A stretch of DNA of 64,000 nucleotides, taken from the NCBI RefSeq assembly GCF_003674095.1, contig NZ_RDBF01000003.1:1-64000 (forward strand), given 5' to 3'. The stretch is from Aeromicrobium phragmitis (GTDB lineage: Bacteria > Actinomycetota > Actinomycetes > Propionibacteriales > Nocardioidaceae). A model generated the notes under the pieces. That model was not told the DNA's origin. It was given only the letters and a program-made list of their open reading frames with translations, and did not search any database. Below are positions 20,828-30,924 of this stretch, one piece after another; the stretch's first letter is position 1, and each line of letters begins with the position of its first letter. Both the position numbers and the translations under genes were made by a program.

Positions 20828-21582
20828 GCGACGACGCCACGCCCACGGGTGCGGACCCCAAGCCGACCGACGCTGATCGCACGCAGGACCCGTCGCACGA
20901 GACGCAGAACGAACTGGAGCGTTCCGAGGCGCACGACCTGGAGATCGTCGAGGTCCGCGAGGGCTCCTTCGGCGTCCACGGAACCGGCGACACCACCGGC
21001 TTCGGCGGCCTGCGCCGACCGGTCATCATGCCGGGCGCGGCGACGCCCCCGTTCGGCGGCTGGTACGACGACGTCGCTCAGCGCCTCGCGGCCGGCGACG
21101 GACTGACCGACGCGATCGAGAAGGTCGTCATCGATCGCGGCGAGATCACGTTCTTCATCCGCCGCGAGCAGCTGGCAGCCACCGCCCGGCACCTGCGTGA
21201 CGATCCGCAGCTGCGATTCGAGTTCTGCGCGAGCGTGAGCGGCGTGCACTTCCCGAACGAGACCGGGCGCGAGCTGCATGTCCTGTACGAGCTGACGTCG
21301 ATGACCCACAACCGGCACATCCGCCTCGAGGTCGTCGCCCCCGACGCCGATCCGCACATCCCGAGCGTCGTGCCCACGTATCCCACGGCCGACTGGCACG
21401 AGCGTGAAGTGTGGGACATGTTCGGCGTGGTCTTCGACGGTCATCCGGCGCTGACCCGCATCCTCATGCCGGACGACTGGCCCGGTCACCCCCAGCGCAA
21501 GGACTATCCGCTCGGCGGCATCCCGGTGGAGTTCAAGGGCGGGACGATCGATCCGCCGGATGAGCGGAGGAGTTACTCATGA
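20824..21582 (+). CDS. nuoC: NADH-quinone oxidoreductase subunit C
   Basis: 252 residues from GTG 20824. The first 60 or so residues form an acidic, low-complexity extension seen in actinobacteria. The 30-kDa-subunit domain follows, ending with [12 protein letters not shown] and [11 protein letters not shown]. The last 23 codons and the following nuoD start signal are duplicated downstream (see 21579-21824), so the gene no longer abuts nuoD directly. Confidence 0.96.
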   Translation: MSDDATPTGADPKPTDADRTQDPSHETQNELERSEAHDLEIVEVREGSFGVHGTGDTTGFGGLRRPVIMPGAATPPFGGWYDDVAQRLAAGDGLTDAIEKVVIDRGEITFFIRREQLAATARHLRDDPQLRFEFCASVSGVHFPNETGRELHVLYELTSMTHNRHIRLEVVAPDADPHIPSVVPTYPTADWHEREVWDMFGVVFDGHPALTRILMPDDWPGHPQRKDYPLGGIPVEFKGGTIDPPDERRSYS

Positions 21583-21677
21583 CGATCGTGGCGATGAGGT
21601 TCAAGGGCGGGACGCTCTGTCGTCGTGCTCGCTCCGCTCGCGGGGCTCCGCCGGATGAGCGGAGGAGTGCCGGATGA
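21579..21677 (+). CDS. Bridge mini-ORF 1 between nuoC and nuoD (duplication-derived)
   Basis: A 32-codon frame whose ATG overlaps the nuoC stop as ATGA, exactly as nuoD would be expected to start. It opens M-T-I, like nuoD (M-T-I-H-D-D), then reads V-A-M-R-F-K-G-G-T, copying the nuoC end (E-F-K-G-G-T), and later P-P-D-E-R-R-S as in nuo[10 protein letters not shown]. The middle holds GCTCGCTCCGCTCGCGGGG, a GC-rich palindromic module. It stops 15 bases before the next copy of the start signal. It is probably a by-product of duplication, kept because it maintains coupling. Confidence 0.5.
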   Translation: MTIVAMRFKGGTLCRRARSARGAPPDERRSAG

Positions 21678-21692
21678 GCGGAGGAGTTACTC

Positions 21693-21824
21693 ATGACCGC
21701 CGAGCGGATAGTTCGGGACGCTCTGCCGTTGTGCTCGCTTCGCTCGCGGGGGCTCGGCGGCATCCCGGTGGAGTTCGAGGGCGGCATGATCGATCCGCCG
21801 GATGAGCGGAGGAGTTACTCATGA
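21693..21824 (+). CDS. Bridge mini-ORF 2 between nuoC and nuoD (second copy of the nuoC 3' end)
   Basis: A 43-codon frame starting at ATG 21693, which has the same GGAGGAGTTACTC leader as nuoD. Its C-terminal 23 residues ([16 protein letters not shown] and on to R-R-S-Y-S) repeat the NuoC C-terminus with two changes (K to E, T to M). Its stop overlaps the nuoD ATG as ATGA. The arrangement nuoC - ATGA - ORF1 - gap - ORF2 - ATGA - nuoD rebuilds a continuous translation relay. Confidence 0.5.
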   Translation: MTAERIVRDALPLCSLRSRGLGGIPVEFEGGMIDPPDERRSYS

Positions 21825-23155
21825 CGATCCACGACGACCCGTATGCGGGCACCACCGAGACTCCCGAGGGCCCGGTCTTCAACGTCACCGGACAGGACTG
21901 GGACACGATCGACGTCGAGGGGATCGAAGGTGACCACCTCGTCGTCAACATGGGTCCCCAGCATCCGTCGACGCACGGTGTGCTCCGGCTCATCCTCGAG
22001 ATCGACGGCGAGCAGATCCTCGGCGCTCGCGCCGGCATCGGGTACCTGCATACCGGCATCGAGAAGAACATGGAGTACCGCACCTGGACGCAGGGTGTGA
22101 CGTTCTGCACCCGGATGGACTACGTCGCGCCGTTCTTCAACGAGGCCGTGTACTGCGCCGCCGTCGAGAAGCTCCTCGGTATCACCGACGACATCCCCGA
22201 GCGCGCTCAGATCATCCGCGTGATGATGCTCGAACTCAATCGCGTCTCCTCGCATCTCGTCGCCATCGCCACGGGCGGCATGGAGCTGGGCGCGCTGACG
22301 GTCATGACGTGCGGTTTCCGCGACCGCGAGATCATCCTCAACCTGTTCGAGACGATCACCGGCCTGCGGATGAACCACGCCTACATCCGTCCCGGCGGTG
22401 TGGCACTCGATCTTCCCGAGGGGGCGCTCGACCAGTTGCGCGACAGCGTCGCGCTGCTGCGCAAGCGGCTTCCCGAGTACGCCGCGCTCTGCAACGCCAA
22501 CCCGATCTTCATGGGCCGGCTCAAGAACGTTGGTCACCTCGATCTCGCCGGCTGCCTCGCGCTCGGCGTCACCGGTCCGCCGCTGCGGGCGACCGGCTAC
22601 GACTGGGACCTGCGGAAGAAGCGTCCGTACTTCGGCTACGAGACGTATGACTTCGAGGTCATCACGCGCGAGGAGCCCGACGCCTACGGTCGTTTCCGCA
22701 TCCGCCTGGACGAGATGGCCGAGTCGCTCAAGATCGTCGAGCAGTGCATCGATCGGCTCGCCGCCACCGAGGGGCAGCCCGTGATGGTGGCAGACCGCAA
22801 GATCGCCTGGCCCTCTCAGCTGTCGGTGGGGGCGGACGGACAGGGCAACTCGCCCGAACACATCCGCCACATCATGGGGGAGTCCATGGAGGCGCTGATC
22901 CACCACTTCAAGCTCGTGACCGAGGGGTTCCGGGTGCCGGCCGGCCAGGCCTACGTCGAGATCGAGTCGCCCAAGGGCGTCATCGGCTGCCACGCGGTCT
23001 CCGACGGGGGCACCCGTCCCTACCGGGCACACTTCCGCGACCCGTCGTTCGTCAACCTGCAATCGGTGTCGGCGATGTGCGAGGGCGGGATGCTCTCGGA
23101 CGTCATCGTGGCCGTCGCCTCGGTCGACCCGGTGATGGGAGGAGTGGATCGATGA
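21821..23155 (+). CDS. nuoD: NADH-quinone oxidoreductase subunit D
   Basis: 444 residues from ATG 21821. The 49-kDa subunit fold is evident: [30 protein letters not shown] and the C-terminal [12 protein letters not shown]. It forms the quinone-reduction site with NuoB. Its stop overlaps nuoE by four bases. The start is confirmed by GGAGGAG at proper spacing. Confidence 0.97.
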   Translation: MTIHDDPYAGTTETPEGPVFNVTGQDWDTIDVEGIEGDHLVVNMGPQHPSTHGVLRLILEIDGEQILGARAGIGYLHTGIEKNMEYRTWTQGVTFCTRMDYVAPFFNEAVYCAAVEKLLGITDDIPERAQIIRVMMLELNRVSSHLVAIATGGMELGALTVMTCGFRDREIILNLFETITGLRMNHAYIRPGGVALDLPEGALDQLRDSVALLRKRLPEYAALCNANPIFMGRLKNVGHLDLAGCLALGVTGPPLRATGYDWDLRKKRPYFGYETYDFEVITREEPDAYGRFRIRLDEMAESLKIVEQCIDRLAATEGQPVMVADRKIAWPSQLSVGADGQGNSPEHIRHIMGESMEALIHHFKLVTEGFRVPAGQAYVEIESPKGVIGCHAVSDGGTRPYRAHFRDPSFVNLQSVSAMCEGGMLSDVIVAVASVDPVMGGVDR

Positions 23156-24012
23156 CCACGAACGATCCGGCGCAGTCGCCGCTGCCCGACTCTGTCGACG
23201 GCATGGTCACCCAGACGCCGACCGAGCACGCGGAGACGCCGATCGGGCCCACGACGCTGGCCGAACTCAAGGAACTCGCGGGCCGCTACCCGCAGTCGCG
23301 GTCGGCCTTGTTGCCGATGCTGCACCTCGTCCAGTCCGTGCAGGGCCGCGTGACCACCGAGGGCATCGAGACCTGCGCGCGCATCCTCGACCTCTCCGAG
23401 GCCGAGGTGTCCGCGGTCGCCACCTTCTACACGATGTACAAGCGCCGTCCGATGGGCACGCACCACGTCGGCGTCTGCACGAACACGCTGTGCGCCGTGA
23501 TGGGCGGCGACGAGATCTTCGAGCGATTGTGCGGTCATCTGGACGTCGGCAACGACGAGACGACGGCCGACGGCGCCATCACGCTGGAACGGGTCGAATG
23601 CAATGCCGCCTGCGACTTCGCCCCGGTCGTGATGGTCAACTGGGAGTTCTTCGATCAGCAGACGCCGGAGTCGGCCATCGACCTCGTGGAGCGCCTGCGC
23701 GCGGGCGAGCGCGTGGCGTCGCCGCGAGGCGCGCAGATCACGTCCTGGCGCGAGGCCGAGCGGGTGCTCGCCGGATTCGAGGACGGGCGGGTGGACGAGG
23801 GCCCCGCGGCGGGGGAGGCGTCGCTCGCCGGCCTGCGCATCGCACAGGAACGCGGGTGGGAGGCGCCGCCGCTCGAGGAGGACTCCGGCACCGGTCGCGG
23901 CGGCGAGACCAAGCAGGAAGCCGCGGCCGAGGCCGACACGCAACGTGCCGAAGCCGAGACCGTCGCCGAGCAGTCGCCGGCCGACGTCGAGGGAGGAGCC
24001 GACGATGACTGA
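23152..24012 (+). CDS. nuoE: NADH-quinone oxidoreductase subunit E
   Basis: 286 residues. The thioredoxin-fold 24-kDa domain carries the [2Fe-2S] Cys set in [11 protein letters not shown] and [10 protein letters not shown] long acidic, Ala/Glu-rich tail follows (residues about 195-286), ending G-G-A-D-D-D. The tail is typical of actinobacteria. The end of the gene is duplicated downstream, where another frame also ends G-A-D-D-D before nuoF. Confidence 0.96.
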   Translation: MTTNDPAQSPLPDSVDGMVTQTPTEHAETPIGPTTLAELKELAGRYPQSRSALLPMLHLVQSVQGRVTTEGIETCARILDLSEAEVSAVATFYTMYKRRPMGTHHVGVCTNTLCAVMGGDEIFERLCGHLDVGNDETTADGAITLERVECNAACDFAPVVMVNWEFFDQQTPESAIDLVERLRAGERVASPRGAQITSWREAERVLAGFEDGRVDEGPAAGEASLAGLRIAQERGWEAPPLEEDSGTGRGGETKQEAAAEADTQRAEAETVAEQSPADVEGGADDD

Positions 24013-24166
24013 CACCCTGCTCCGTGGTCTCGATACGCCGCTCGCAGAGCGCGCCGCTACTCGACCAGCTATGAGGACGGGTGGTCGAGTGCGACCGGGC
24101 GGTAGCGAGCTCGCGGGCTACTCGACCATCACCATGCACGAGGCACGAGGAGCTGATGATGACTGA
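24005..24166 (+). CDS. Bridge mini-ORF between nuoE and nuoF (repeat-encoded)
   Basis: A 53-codon frame that starts with M-T-D-T-L and overlaps the nuoE stop by eight bases (ATGACTGA). It reads straight through the repeat (L-R-G-L-D-T-P-L-A-E-R then L-A-G-Y-S-T) and ends G-A-D-D-D, the same as NuoE, overlapping nuoF by the same ATGACTGA. nuoF begins M-T-D-V-L. The frame thus looks like a nuoE/nuoF junction split by repeat DNA with both borders duplicated. Function as a protein is doubtful; a coupling role is inferred. Confidence 0.5.
   Translation: MTDTLLRGLDTPLAERAATRPAMRTGGRVRPGGSELAGYSTITMHEARGADDD
24022..24128. repeat. Repeat elements inside the nuoE-nuoF gap
   Basis: Two elements: GTGGTCTCGATACGCCGCTC running to CTACTCGACCA (to about 24066), and GGTGGTCGAGTGCGACC running to GGGCTACTCGACCA (to about 24128). 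These belong to the dispersed family seen in intergenic regions elsewhere in the window. Confidence 0.88.
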
Positions 24167-25487
24167 CGTCCTCACCCCGGTGCTCACCGCGAACTGGGCC
24201 GACGACCGTGCCTGGACGCTCGCCGCGTACGAGGCGCACGGCGGGTACCAGGCGCTCGACAAGGCGCTGCAGCTGTCGCCCGAGGAGCTCGTCGAGCTGG
24301 TGAAGGACTCCGGGCTCCGCGGACGCGGTGGCGCCGGATTCCCGACCGGGATGAAGTGGAGCTTCATCCCCAAGGACAACCCCAACCCCACGTATCTCGT
24401 GGTCAACGCCGACGAGTCCGAGCCGGGAACCTGCAAGGACATCCCGCTCATGATGGCCTCCCCGCACACCCTGGTGGAGGGCGTCATCATCGCCTCCCGC
24501 GCGATCGAGGCCCGCCAGGCGTTCATCTACGTGCGCGGCGAGGTGCTGCACGTCGTCCGCCGCCTGCGCGCCGCCGTCCGGGAGGCGTACGAGGCGGGTC
24601 ACGTGGGCACCGACATCCACGGCAGCGGCATGGACCTCGACATCGTCGTGCACGCCGGCGCCGGCGCCTACATCTGCGGCGAGGAGACGGCGTTGCTCGA
24701 TTCCCTGGAGGGCCGGCGCGGTCAGCCGCGGCTGCGTCCGCCGTTCCCCGCGGTCGCGGGCCTGTACGCCTCGCCTACGGTCATCAACAACGTGGAGTCG
24801 ATCGCGTCGGTGCCGGCCATCGTGCGCGGCGGCGTCTCCTGGTTCGGCTCGATGGGCACCGAGAAGAGCAAGGGCCACACCATCTACTCGCTGTCCGGGC
24901 ACGTCAAGCGCCCGGGACAGTACGAGGCCCCGCTCGGCATCACCCTGCGCGAACTGCTCGACCTCAGCGGCGGGATGCGCGACGGCGCGGAGCTCAAGTT
25001 CTGGACCCCCGGCGGCTCCTCGACCCCGATCCTCACGGCCGAGCACCTCGACGTGCCGCTCGACTACGAGGGCGTGAGCGCCGCCGGGTCGATGCTCGGC
25101 ACCAAGGCGCTGCAGATCTTCGACCAGACGACGTCGGTCGTTCGCTGCGTGCTGCGCTGGACCGAGTTCTACAAGCACGAGTCCTGTGGCAAGTGCACCC
25201 CGTGCCGGGAAGGCACCTGGTGGATGGTGCAGATCCTGCGCCGGCTCGACCGCGGCGAGGGTCAGCCGGGCGACATTGAGACGCTGCTCGACCTGTGCGA
25301 CAACATCCTCGGGCGGTCCTTCTGCGCGCTGGGCGACGGCGCCACGAGCCCGATCACCTCGGCCATCCAGTACTTCCGGGACGAGTTCGAGGCCGGACTG
25401 ACGACCCCGTCGGCCGAGCTCTTCCCGCCGTCGGCGTCCACGTTGTTCGCCGCGACCGCGCTCGCTGGAAAGGGGGCGGCATCGTGA
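24159..25487 (+). CDS. nuoF: NADH-quinone oxidoreductase subunit F
   Basis: 442 residues from ATG 24159 (ATG 24156 is one codon earlier). The FMN/NADH site includes G-R-G-G-A-G-F-P-T-G and N-A-D-E-S-E-P-G-T-C-K. G-E-E-T-A-L-L-D-S-L-E-G is also present. The N3 [4Fe-4S] ligands are in E-S-C-G-K-C-T-P-C-R-E-G plus a later Cys. It oxidises NADH. The stop overlaps nuoG (GTGA). Confidence 0.97.
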   Translation: MTDVLTPVLTANWADDRAWTLAAYEAHGGYQALDKALQLSPEELVELVKDSGLRGRGGAGFPTGMKWSFIPKDNPNPTYLVVNADESEPGTCKDIPLMMASPHTLVEGVIIASRAIEARQAFIYVRGEVLHVVRRLRAAVREAYEAGHVGTDIHGSGMDLDIVVHAGAGAYICGEETALLDSLEGRRGQPRLRPPFPAVAGLYASPTVINNVESIASVPAIVRGGVSWFGSMGTEKSKGHTIYSLSGHVKRPGQYEAPLGITLRELLDLSGGMRDGAELKFWTPGGSSTPILTAEHLDVPLDYEGVSAAGSMLGTKALQIFDQTTSVVRCVLRWTEFYKHESCGKCTPCREGTWWMVQILRRLDRGEGQPGDIETLLDLCDNILGRSFCALGDGATSPITSAIQYFRDEFEAGLTTPSAELFPPSASTLFAATALAGKGAAS

Positions 25488-27895
25488 CCGTGACCGAATC
25501 CGGATCGACCGACGCGGCACCGATCGAGCTCGTCACGCTGACGATCGACGACGTCGAGGTCAGCGTCCCCAAGGGCACGCTGGTGATCCGCGCCGCCGAA
25601 CTCATGGGCGTGGAGATCCCGCGGTTCTGCGACCATCCGTTGCTCGAACCCGTCGGTGCCTGCCGGCAGTGCCTCGTCGAGGTGCCGGACGCCGGCAACG
25701 GGCGCGGCATGCCCAAGCCGCAGGCGTCGTGCACCCTCGAGGTCGCCCCGGGCATGGTGGTCAAGACCCAGGTCAGTTCGCCGGTCGCCGACAAGGCGCA
25801 GCGCGGCAACCTCGAGTTCCTCCTCGCCAACCACCCGCTCGACTGCCCGGTCTGCGACAAGGGCGGCGAGTGCCCGCTGCAGAACCAGGCGATGAGCCAC
25901 GGCAACGGCGAGTCGCGGTTCATCGACCAGAAGCGGCTGTTCCCCAAGCCGGTGCACGTCTCGGAACAGGTGCTGCTCGACCGCGAGCGGTGCGTGCTCT
26001 GCCAGCGCTGCACCCGATTCTCCGAGGAGATCGCCGGAGACCCGTTCATCGCCTTGCTCGAGCGTGGCGCGCAGCAGCAGATCGGCATCGCCGACGGCGA
26101 GCCGTTCCACTCCTACTTCTCGGGCAACACGATCCAGATCTGCCCGGTCGGGGCGCTGACGAGTGCGGACTACCGCTTCCGGTCCCGCCCGTTCGACCTC
26201 GTCTCGGTGCCGTCGATCGCCGAGCACGACTCGTGCGGGGCGGCCATCCGCGTCGACCACCGGCGCGGCAAGGTCATGCGCCGGCTCGCGGGGGACGACC
26301 CGGAGGTCAACGAGGAGTGGATCACCGACAAGGACCGCTTCGCCTTCACCTGGTCGTTCCAGGAGGACCGGCTTCGCACGCCCCTCGTTCGCGACCCGGG
26401 GAGCGGCGAACTCGTGCCCACGTCGTGGCCCGGCGCCCTCGCCGTCGCCGCGCGCGGGCTCGCGGGGAAGGCCACCGGCGTCCTCACCGGCGGCCGGCTG
26501 ACGCTCGAGGACGCCTACGCTTACGCGAAGTTCGCCCGGGTGGCCCTGAACACCAACGACGTGGACTTCCGCTCGCGGCCGCTGAGCGCCGAGGAGACCG
26601 ACTTCCTCGCCAGTCAGGTGGCGGGCCGCGGGCCTGAGGTCACCTACTCGGCGCTGGAGACCGCCGGCACCGTGGTCCTCGTGGGCCTGGAGCCCGAGGA
26701 CGAGGCCGGCACGATCTTCCTGCGGCTCCGCAAAGCGATCAAACGCGGTGTCAAGGTGGTCGCCGTCGCCAGCCACCGCACGCGTGGCTTCGCCAAGCTC
26801 GATGCCGAGCTCGTGCAGGTCGTGCCCGGCGGTGAGCCCCAGGCGCTCGCCGACCTGCGGCTCGACGAGACCGACATCGTCCTCGCCGGCGAACGGCTCG
26901 GGCAGGTGCCCGGCGGGCTGACGGCGCTCACGGCACTCGCCGAGCGCACCGGCGCCCGGATCGGGTGGGTTCCCCGACGCGCGGGCGACCGCGGTGCCGT
27001 CGAGGCCGGCTGTCTGCCCACCCTCCTCCCGCTCGGCCGTCCCGTCGGCGACGGCGAGGCCCGGGCCGACCTCGCGGCCGCCTGGGGAGTCGAGAGCCTT
27101 CCGGCCGCGCCGGGACGGGACACCGCCGGCATCGTCGCCGCGCTCGCCGCCGGCGACCTGCAGGCGGCCGTGCTCGGCGGGCTCGAACTCGCCGACCTCC
27201 CCGACCCCGCGGCGGCGACCGCGGCGCTCGCCGCAGCCGAGTTCGTCGTCAGTCTCGAGGTGCGGCTCAGCGACGTCACCCCGTTCGCCGACGTCGTCCT
27301 GCCCGTCGCCCCGCCGGTCGAGAAGCCCGGCACCTTCCTCACCTGGGAGGGTCGACCGCGCCAGTTCGAGACGGTCCTCGACACCGGTGCGCTGCCCGAC
27401 GTGCGGGTGCTCGCCGGTATCGCCGAAGAACTCGGCGCTCCGCTCGGCGTCCGCACGGTCGGTCAGGCCCGCGCCGAACTCGAGGAGCTCGGGACGTGGG
27501 ACGGTGCGCGACCTGCCGCCGCGAAGGCGCCCCCCGCTCGCGGTGCCGGGCCGGTGGGCACCGTCACCCTCGACACGTGGTCGCAATCGATCGACGACAG
27601 CCGCCTCCAGGACGGTGCCGGTGAGTACCGCGCCACCGCGCGGGCGGCGCGTCTCAAGGCCAGCGCCGCGACGCTCGCCTCTGCCGGTGTCGAGCCGGGG
27701 GCTGCCGCGAGGCTCTCCACGCCGGCGGGGCACGCCGTCTTCATCGCCGACGTCGCCCACCTGCCCGACGGCGTCGTCTGGGTCCCGGCCCGCTCGGAGG
27801 GTGTGCACGTGCGCGCGTTGCTCGCCGCCGGCTTCGGTGACCGCGTCACGCTGAGCCCCGAGACACCGGCCGCGAACGGAGGCGACGAAGCATGA
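25484..27895 (+). CDS. nuoG: NADH-quinone oxidoreductase subunit G
   Basis: 803 residues from GTG 25484 (GTG 25490 possible). The N-terminal [2Fe-2S] ferredoxin domain has [15 protein letters not shown]. The His-Cys [4Fe-4S] and [10 protein letters not shown] sites follow, then a molybdopterin-oxidoreductase-like domain with no evident cofactor. It carries electrons from NuoF towards NuoI. It overlaps both neighbours by four bases. Confidence 0.97.
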   Translation: MTVTESGSTDAAPIELVTLTIDDVEVSVPKGTLVIRAAELMGVEIPRFCDHPLLEPVGACRQCLVEVPDAGNGRGMPKPQASCTLEVAPGMVVKTQVSSPVADKAQRGNLEFLLANHPLDCPVCDKGGECPLQNQAMSHGNGESRFIDQKRLFPKPVHVSEQVLLDRERCVLCQRCTRFSEEIAGDPFIALLERGAQQQIGIADGEPFHSYFSGNTIQICPVGALTSADYRFRSRPFDLVSVPSIAEHDSCGAAIRVDHRRGKVMRRLAGDDPEVNEEWITDKDRFAFTWSFQEDRLRTPLVRDPGSGELVPTSWPGALAVAARGLAGKATGVLTGGRLTLEDAYAYAKFARVALNTNDVDFRSRPLSAEETDFLASQVAGRGPEVTYSALETAGTVVLVGLEPEDEAGTIFLRLRKAIKRGVKVVAVASHRTRGFAKLDAELVQVVPGGEPQALADLRLDETDIVLAGERLGQVPGGLTALTALAERTGARIGWVPRRAGDRGAVEAGCLPTLLPLGRPVGDGEARADLAAAWGVESLPAAPGRDTAGIVAALAAGDLQAAVLGGLELADLPDPAAATAALAAAEFVVSLEVRLSDVTPFADVVLPVAPPVEKPGTFLTWEGRPRQFETVLDTGALPDVRVLAGIAEELGAPLGVRTVGQARAELEELGTWDGARPAAAKAPPARGAGPVGTVTLDTWSQSIDDSRLQDGAGEYRATARAARLKASAATLASAGVEPGAAARLSTPAGHAVFIADVAHLPDGVVWVPARSEGVHVRALLAAGFGDRVTLSPETPAANGGDEA

Positions 27896-29154
27896 GCGAG
27901 AACCTCTGGGGTAACGACCCGATGTGGGTCGTGCTGCTCAAGGCACTGCTGATCTTCGCGATCCTGGTCCTCTACACGCTGTTCAACATCTGGTTCGAGC
28001 GGCGGGTCGTCGCCCGGATGCAGCACCGGGTCGGGCCCAACATGCACGGTCCGTTCGGGCTCCTGCAGAGCCTCGCCGACGGCGTCAAGCTCGGCCTCAA
28101 GGAAGAGGTCTTCCCCAAGGCCGCCGACCGGATCGTCTACTTCCTGGCGCCCATCCTCGCGGTGGTGCCGGCCTTCCTCGCCTGGGCGGTCATCCCGTTC
28201 GGACCCGAGGTGACGATCCCGTTCACCGATGTGCGCACCGCGCTGCAGCTGACCGACCTTCCGGTGGCGGTGCTGTACATCCTCGCCGTGACGTCCGTCG
28301 GCATCTACGGCATCGTGCTCGCCGGCTGGTCGTCGGGCTCCACCTACGCCCTGCTCGGCGGTCTGCGCTCCAGCGCCCAGATGATCTCCTACGAAGTGGC
28401 GATGGGCCTCTCGTTCGTGAGCGTCTTCATCTTCGCCGGGTCGATGTCCACCTCGGAGATCGTCGCCGCGCAGGAGCAGTGGTGGTTCTTCCTGCCGCTG
28501 CTGCCCTCGTTCATCATCTACGTCATCGCGATGGTCGGCGAGACCAACCGCGCACCGTTCGACCTCCCCGAGGCCGAGGGCGAACTGGTCGGCGGATTCC
28601 ACACCGAATACTCGTCGTTCAAGTTCGCGATGTTCTTCCTCGCCGAGTACATCAACATGGTCACCGTCTCCGCGCTGGCGACGACGCTGTTCCTCGGCGG
28701 GTGGCGCGCGCCGTTCGGCATCGCGCAGATCTGGCCCGGCGCCAACGAGGGCTACTGGCCCGTCATCTGGTTCCTCGGCAAGACGCTGCTGTTCATCTTC
28801 CTGTTCATCTGGCTGCGGGGGACGCTGCCGCGGATGCGCTACGACCAGTTCATGCACTTCGGCTGGAAGTGGCTCATCCCGATCGCGCTCGGCTGGACGA
28901 TCGCGGTGGCGTTCATGCGCAAGGCGATGCAGGAGGAGCTGTTCACGCAGCAGACCGTCCTCTGGGCGGCCGGCGTCGTAGCGGTCCTGCTGCTCGCCAC
29001 CTTCCTCATCCCGGAGAAGAAGCCGCAGGAGCCGGCTGCTCCCGAGGACGAGGCTCCGGCGGAGTTCGACGCCTTCGCCGGCGGCTATCCGGTTCCCCCG
29101 ATGCCGGACCGTGCCACCACTGACCGCGATGCCTCGAAGGAGGGCCGACTGTGA
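27892..29154 (+). CDS. nuoH: NADH-quinone oxidoreductase subunit H
   Basis: 420 residues with eight or nine membrane helices. Conserved blocks include [26 protein letters not shown] and [19 protein letters not shown]. It forms the quinone channel with NuoB and NuoD. A charged C-terminal tail of about 45 residues extends past the last helix. Overlaps on both sides. Confidence 0.97.
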   Translation: MSENLWGNDPMWVVLLKALLIFAILVLYTLFNIWFERRVVARMQHRVGPNMHGPFGLLQSLADGVKLGLKEEVFPKAADRIVYFLAPILAVVPAFLAWAVIPFGPEVTIPFTDVRTALQLTDLPVAVLYILAVTSVGIYGIVLAGWSSGSTYALLGGLRSSAQMISYEVAMGLSFVSVFIFAGSMSTSEIVAAQEQWWFFLPLLPSFIIYVIAMVGETNRAPFDLPEAEGELVGGFHTEYSSFKFAMFFLAEYINMVTVSALATTLFLGGWRAPFGIAQIWPGANEGYWPVIWFLGKTLLFIFLFIWLRGTLPRMRYDQFMHFGWKWLIPIALGWTIAVAFMRKAMQEELFTQQTVLWAAGVVAVLLLATFLIPEKKPQEPAAPEDEAPAEFDAFAGGYPVPPMPDRATTDRDASKEGRL

Positions 29155-29687
29155 GCACTCTGCGCGAGACCCTGTGGGATCCGATTGCCGGATTCGGCGT
29201 GACGTTCCGGACGATGTTCAAAAAGCCCGTCACCGAGCAGTACCCGAAGGAGAAGGTCCCGACGGCGCCGCGTTTCCACGGACGTCATCAGCTCAACCGC
29301 TGGCCCGACGGACTCGAGAAATGCGTCGGTTGCGAGCTGTGCGCCTGGGCGTGCCCGGCCGACGCCATCTACGTCGAGGGTGCGAGCAATACCGAGGACG
29401 AGCGGTACAGCCCCGGTGAGCGGTACGGGCGCGTCTACCAGATCAACTACCTGCGCTGCATCCTGTGCGGGTTGTGCATCGAGGCGTGCCCCACCCGCGC
29501 GCTCACGATGACGAACGAGTACGAGCTGGCCGACGACGATCGCGCCAACCTCATCTACGAGAAGTCGGATCTGCTGGCGCCGCTGCTGCCCGGCATGGTC
29601 GAGCCGCCGCACGAGATGCTCATCAGCGACGACCATCACGACTACTACCGGGGCAAGACCCTGCCGATCGTGGAGAAGGAGTCATGA
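29151..29687 (+). CDS. nuoI: NADH-quinone oxidoreductase subunit I
   Basis: 178 residues. Two [4Fe-4S] ferredoxin motifs are visible: [12 protein letters not shown] and [12 protein letters not shown]. It relays electrons from NuoG to NuoB. Start GTG 29151 overlaps the nuoH stop; the stop overlaps nuoJ (ATGA at 29684). Confidence 0.97.
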   Translation: MSTLRETLWDPIAGFGVTFRTMFKKPVTEQYPKEKVPTAPRFHGRHQLNRWPDGLEKCVGCELCAWACPADAIYVEGASNTEDERYSPGERYGRVYQINYLRCILCGLCIEACPTRALTMTNEYELADDDRANLIYEKSDLLAPLLPGMVEPPHEMLISDDHHDYYRGKTLPIVEKES

Positions 29688-30451
29688 CCACGTTCTGGGT
29701 GCTCGCACCGCTCATGGTCCTCGCCGCGCTCGGGCTGCTGTTCGCCAAGAAGGCGGTGCACGCGGCGCTGTGCCTCGCGGTGGTCATGATCGGCCTCGCG
29801 GTGATGTACGCGCTCCAGGACGCTCCGTTCCTGTTCGCGGTGCAGATCATCGTCTACACCGGCGCGATCATGATGCTGTTCCTCTTCGTCCTGATGCTCA
29901 TCGGCGTCGACCGCACCGACTCGTTGGTGGAGACCATCAAGGGGCAGCGGCTGGCCGCGGCCGTCGTCGGGGTGCTGTTCGCCGTCACGATGTCGGTGGC
30001 CGTCGGACAGGTCGTCGTGAGTTCCACCGTCGGCCTCGAGGAGGCCAACGCCGACGGCAACGTCGAGGGGCTCGCCGCCCTGCTGTTCACGCGGTACGTC
30101 GTGGCGTTCGAGTTCACTGCGGCGCTGATGATCACCGCGGTGCTCGGCGCGATGGTGCTCGCCCACCGCGAGCGGCTCTCGCCACGGCGCACGCAGATCG
30201 ACGTGCAGCGCCAACGCATGCGCGAGTACGCCGAGACCGGACGGCATCCGGGCAACCCACCGACACCGGGCGTGTTCGCGCGCCACAACGGGGTCGACGT
30301 CCCGGCCCTGCTGCCGGACGGTTCGCCGGCGGAGGAGTCCGTCCCCGACAGCCTGCGCAAGCGCGGTCAAGAGCGCACCGATGTCGACATCAGCGCCGCC
30401 CAGCGCCGTGCGAAAGAGATCGAACGCGGCGACGAGGAGGATCCATCGTGA
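29684..30451 (+). CDS. nuoJ: NADH-quinone oxidoreductase subunit J
   Basis: 255 residues. Five membrane helices lie in the first 165 residues, with [17 protein letters not shown] as the signature. A hydrophilic C-terminal tail of about 90 residues follows, usual in actinobacteria. Its stop overlaps a repeat-encoded frame instead of nuoK. Confidence 0.96.
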   Translation: MTTFWVLAPLMVLAALGLLFAKKAVHAALCLAVVMIGLAVMYALQDAPFLFAVQIIVYTGAIMMLFLFVLMLIGVDRTDSLVETIKGQRLAAAVVGVLFAVTMSVAVGQVVVSSTVGLEEANADGNVEGLAALLFTRYVVAFEFTAALMITAVLGAMVLAHRERLSPRRTQIDVQRQRMREYAETGRHPGNPPTPGVFARHNGVDVPALLPDGSPAEESVPDSLRKRGQERTDVDISAAQRRAKEIERGDEEDPS

Positions 30452-30621
30452 GGACCATGCGCGGGGACGGCACCCGGCGGAGGCGAGACCAGGTGACGGT
30501 GCGTGGTCTCGATACGGGCCTCGTTCCTCGGCCCTACTCGACCACCGAGGCGGGGGAGCCCTCCTCGACCACCGAGGCGGGGGAGCCCTCCTCGACCACC
30601 GAGGCGTGGAGGGCGGCGTGA
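30448..30621 (+). CDS. Bridge mini-ORF between nuoJ and nuoK (repeat-encoded)
   Basis: A 57-codon frame starting at GTG 30448, overlapping the nuoJ stop as GTGA, and ending in a TGA that overlaps the nuoK GTG as GTGA. It crosses a dispersed repeat ([11 protein letters not shown]) and a 27-base tandem repeat encoding S-T-T-E-A-G-E-P-S twice. The tandem unit is a multiple of three, so copy-number change keeps the frame. There is no sign of a folded protein; it is probably a translational bridge. Confidence 0.5.
   Translation: MRTMRGDGTRRRRDQVTVRGLDTGLVPRPYSTTEAGEPSSTTEAGEPSSTTEAWRAA
30503..30609. repeat. Dispersed repeat plus 27-bp tandem repeat in the nuoJ-nuoK gap
   Basis: GTGGTCTCGATACGGGCCTC to CCTACTCGACCACC (30503-30546) is one dispersed element. 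Its tail, TCGACCACCGAGGCGGGGG with AGCCCTCC, is then repeated with a 27-base period, giving two full copies and a partial third up to about 30609. Confidence 0.88.
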
Positions 30622-30911
30622 CCGAGTACATCACCCTGTCGTTCCTGCTGTTCACGATCGGCGCGGTCGGCGTCCTCGTGCGCCGCAACGCGATCGTCGT
30701 CTTCATGTGCGTCGAGCTCATGCTCAACGCCACCAACCTCGCGTTCGTCAGCTTCGCGCGCCAGCACGGCAACCTCGACGGGCAGACCGCCGCCTTCTTC
30801 GTCATGGTCGTCGCCGCGGCCGAGGTCGTCATCGGCCTGGCCATCATCGTGTCCATCTACCGCACGCGTCGTTCGGCCTCGGTCGACGAGGCGAACCTGC
30901 TGAAGGCCTAG
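30618..30911 (+). CDS. nuoK: NADH-quinone oxidoreductase subunit K
   Basis: About 97 residues from GTG 30618, of normal family length. Three membrane helices carry [20 protein letters not shown], including the conserved Glu in the membrane. It is a proton-path subunit. The upstream region that would extend the frame is repeat DNA, which supports the GTG start. Confidence 0.96.
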   Translation: MTEYITLSFLLFTIGAVGVLVRRNAIVVFMCVELMLNATNLAFVSFARQHGNLDGQTAAFFVMVVAAAEVVIGLAIIVSIYRTRRSASVDEANLLKA

Positions 30912-30924
30912 GGGAGGGAGCACG

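Larger units (their letters stand above)
21553..21833 (+). repeat. Imperfect tandem duplication of the nuoC/nuoD junction
   Basis: The junction block CCGGATGAGCGGAGGAGTTA followed by CTCATGAC occurs at about 21556, 21670 and 21796, with a fourth truncated copy at 21651 (CCGGATGAGCGGAGGAGTG). Copies of TTCAAGGGCGGGACG or a variant precede them. Between copies sit GTGCTCGCTCCGCTCGCGGG and GTGCTCGCTTCGCTCGCGGG. Three rounds of junction copying explain the 238-base gap in an operon whose genes otherwise mostly overlap. Confidence 0.88.

Noticed and set aside
25262..27808. An 848-codon minus-strand frame opposite nuoF-nuoG
   Set aside because: Same GC-rich antisense effect; no ribosome site and no recognisable fold.
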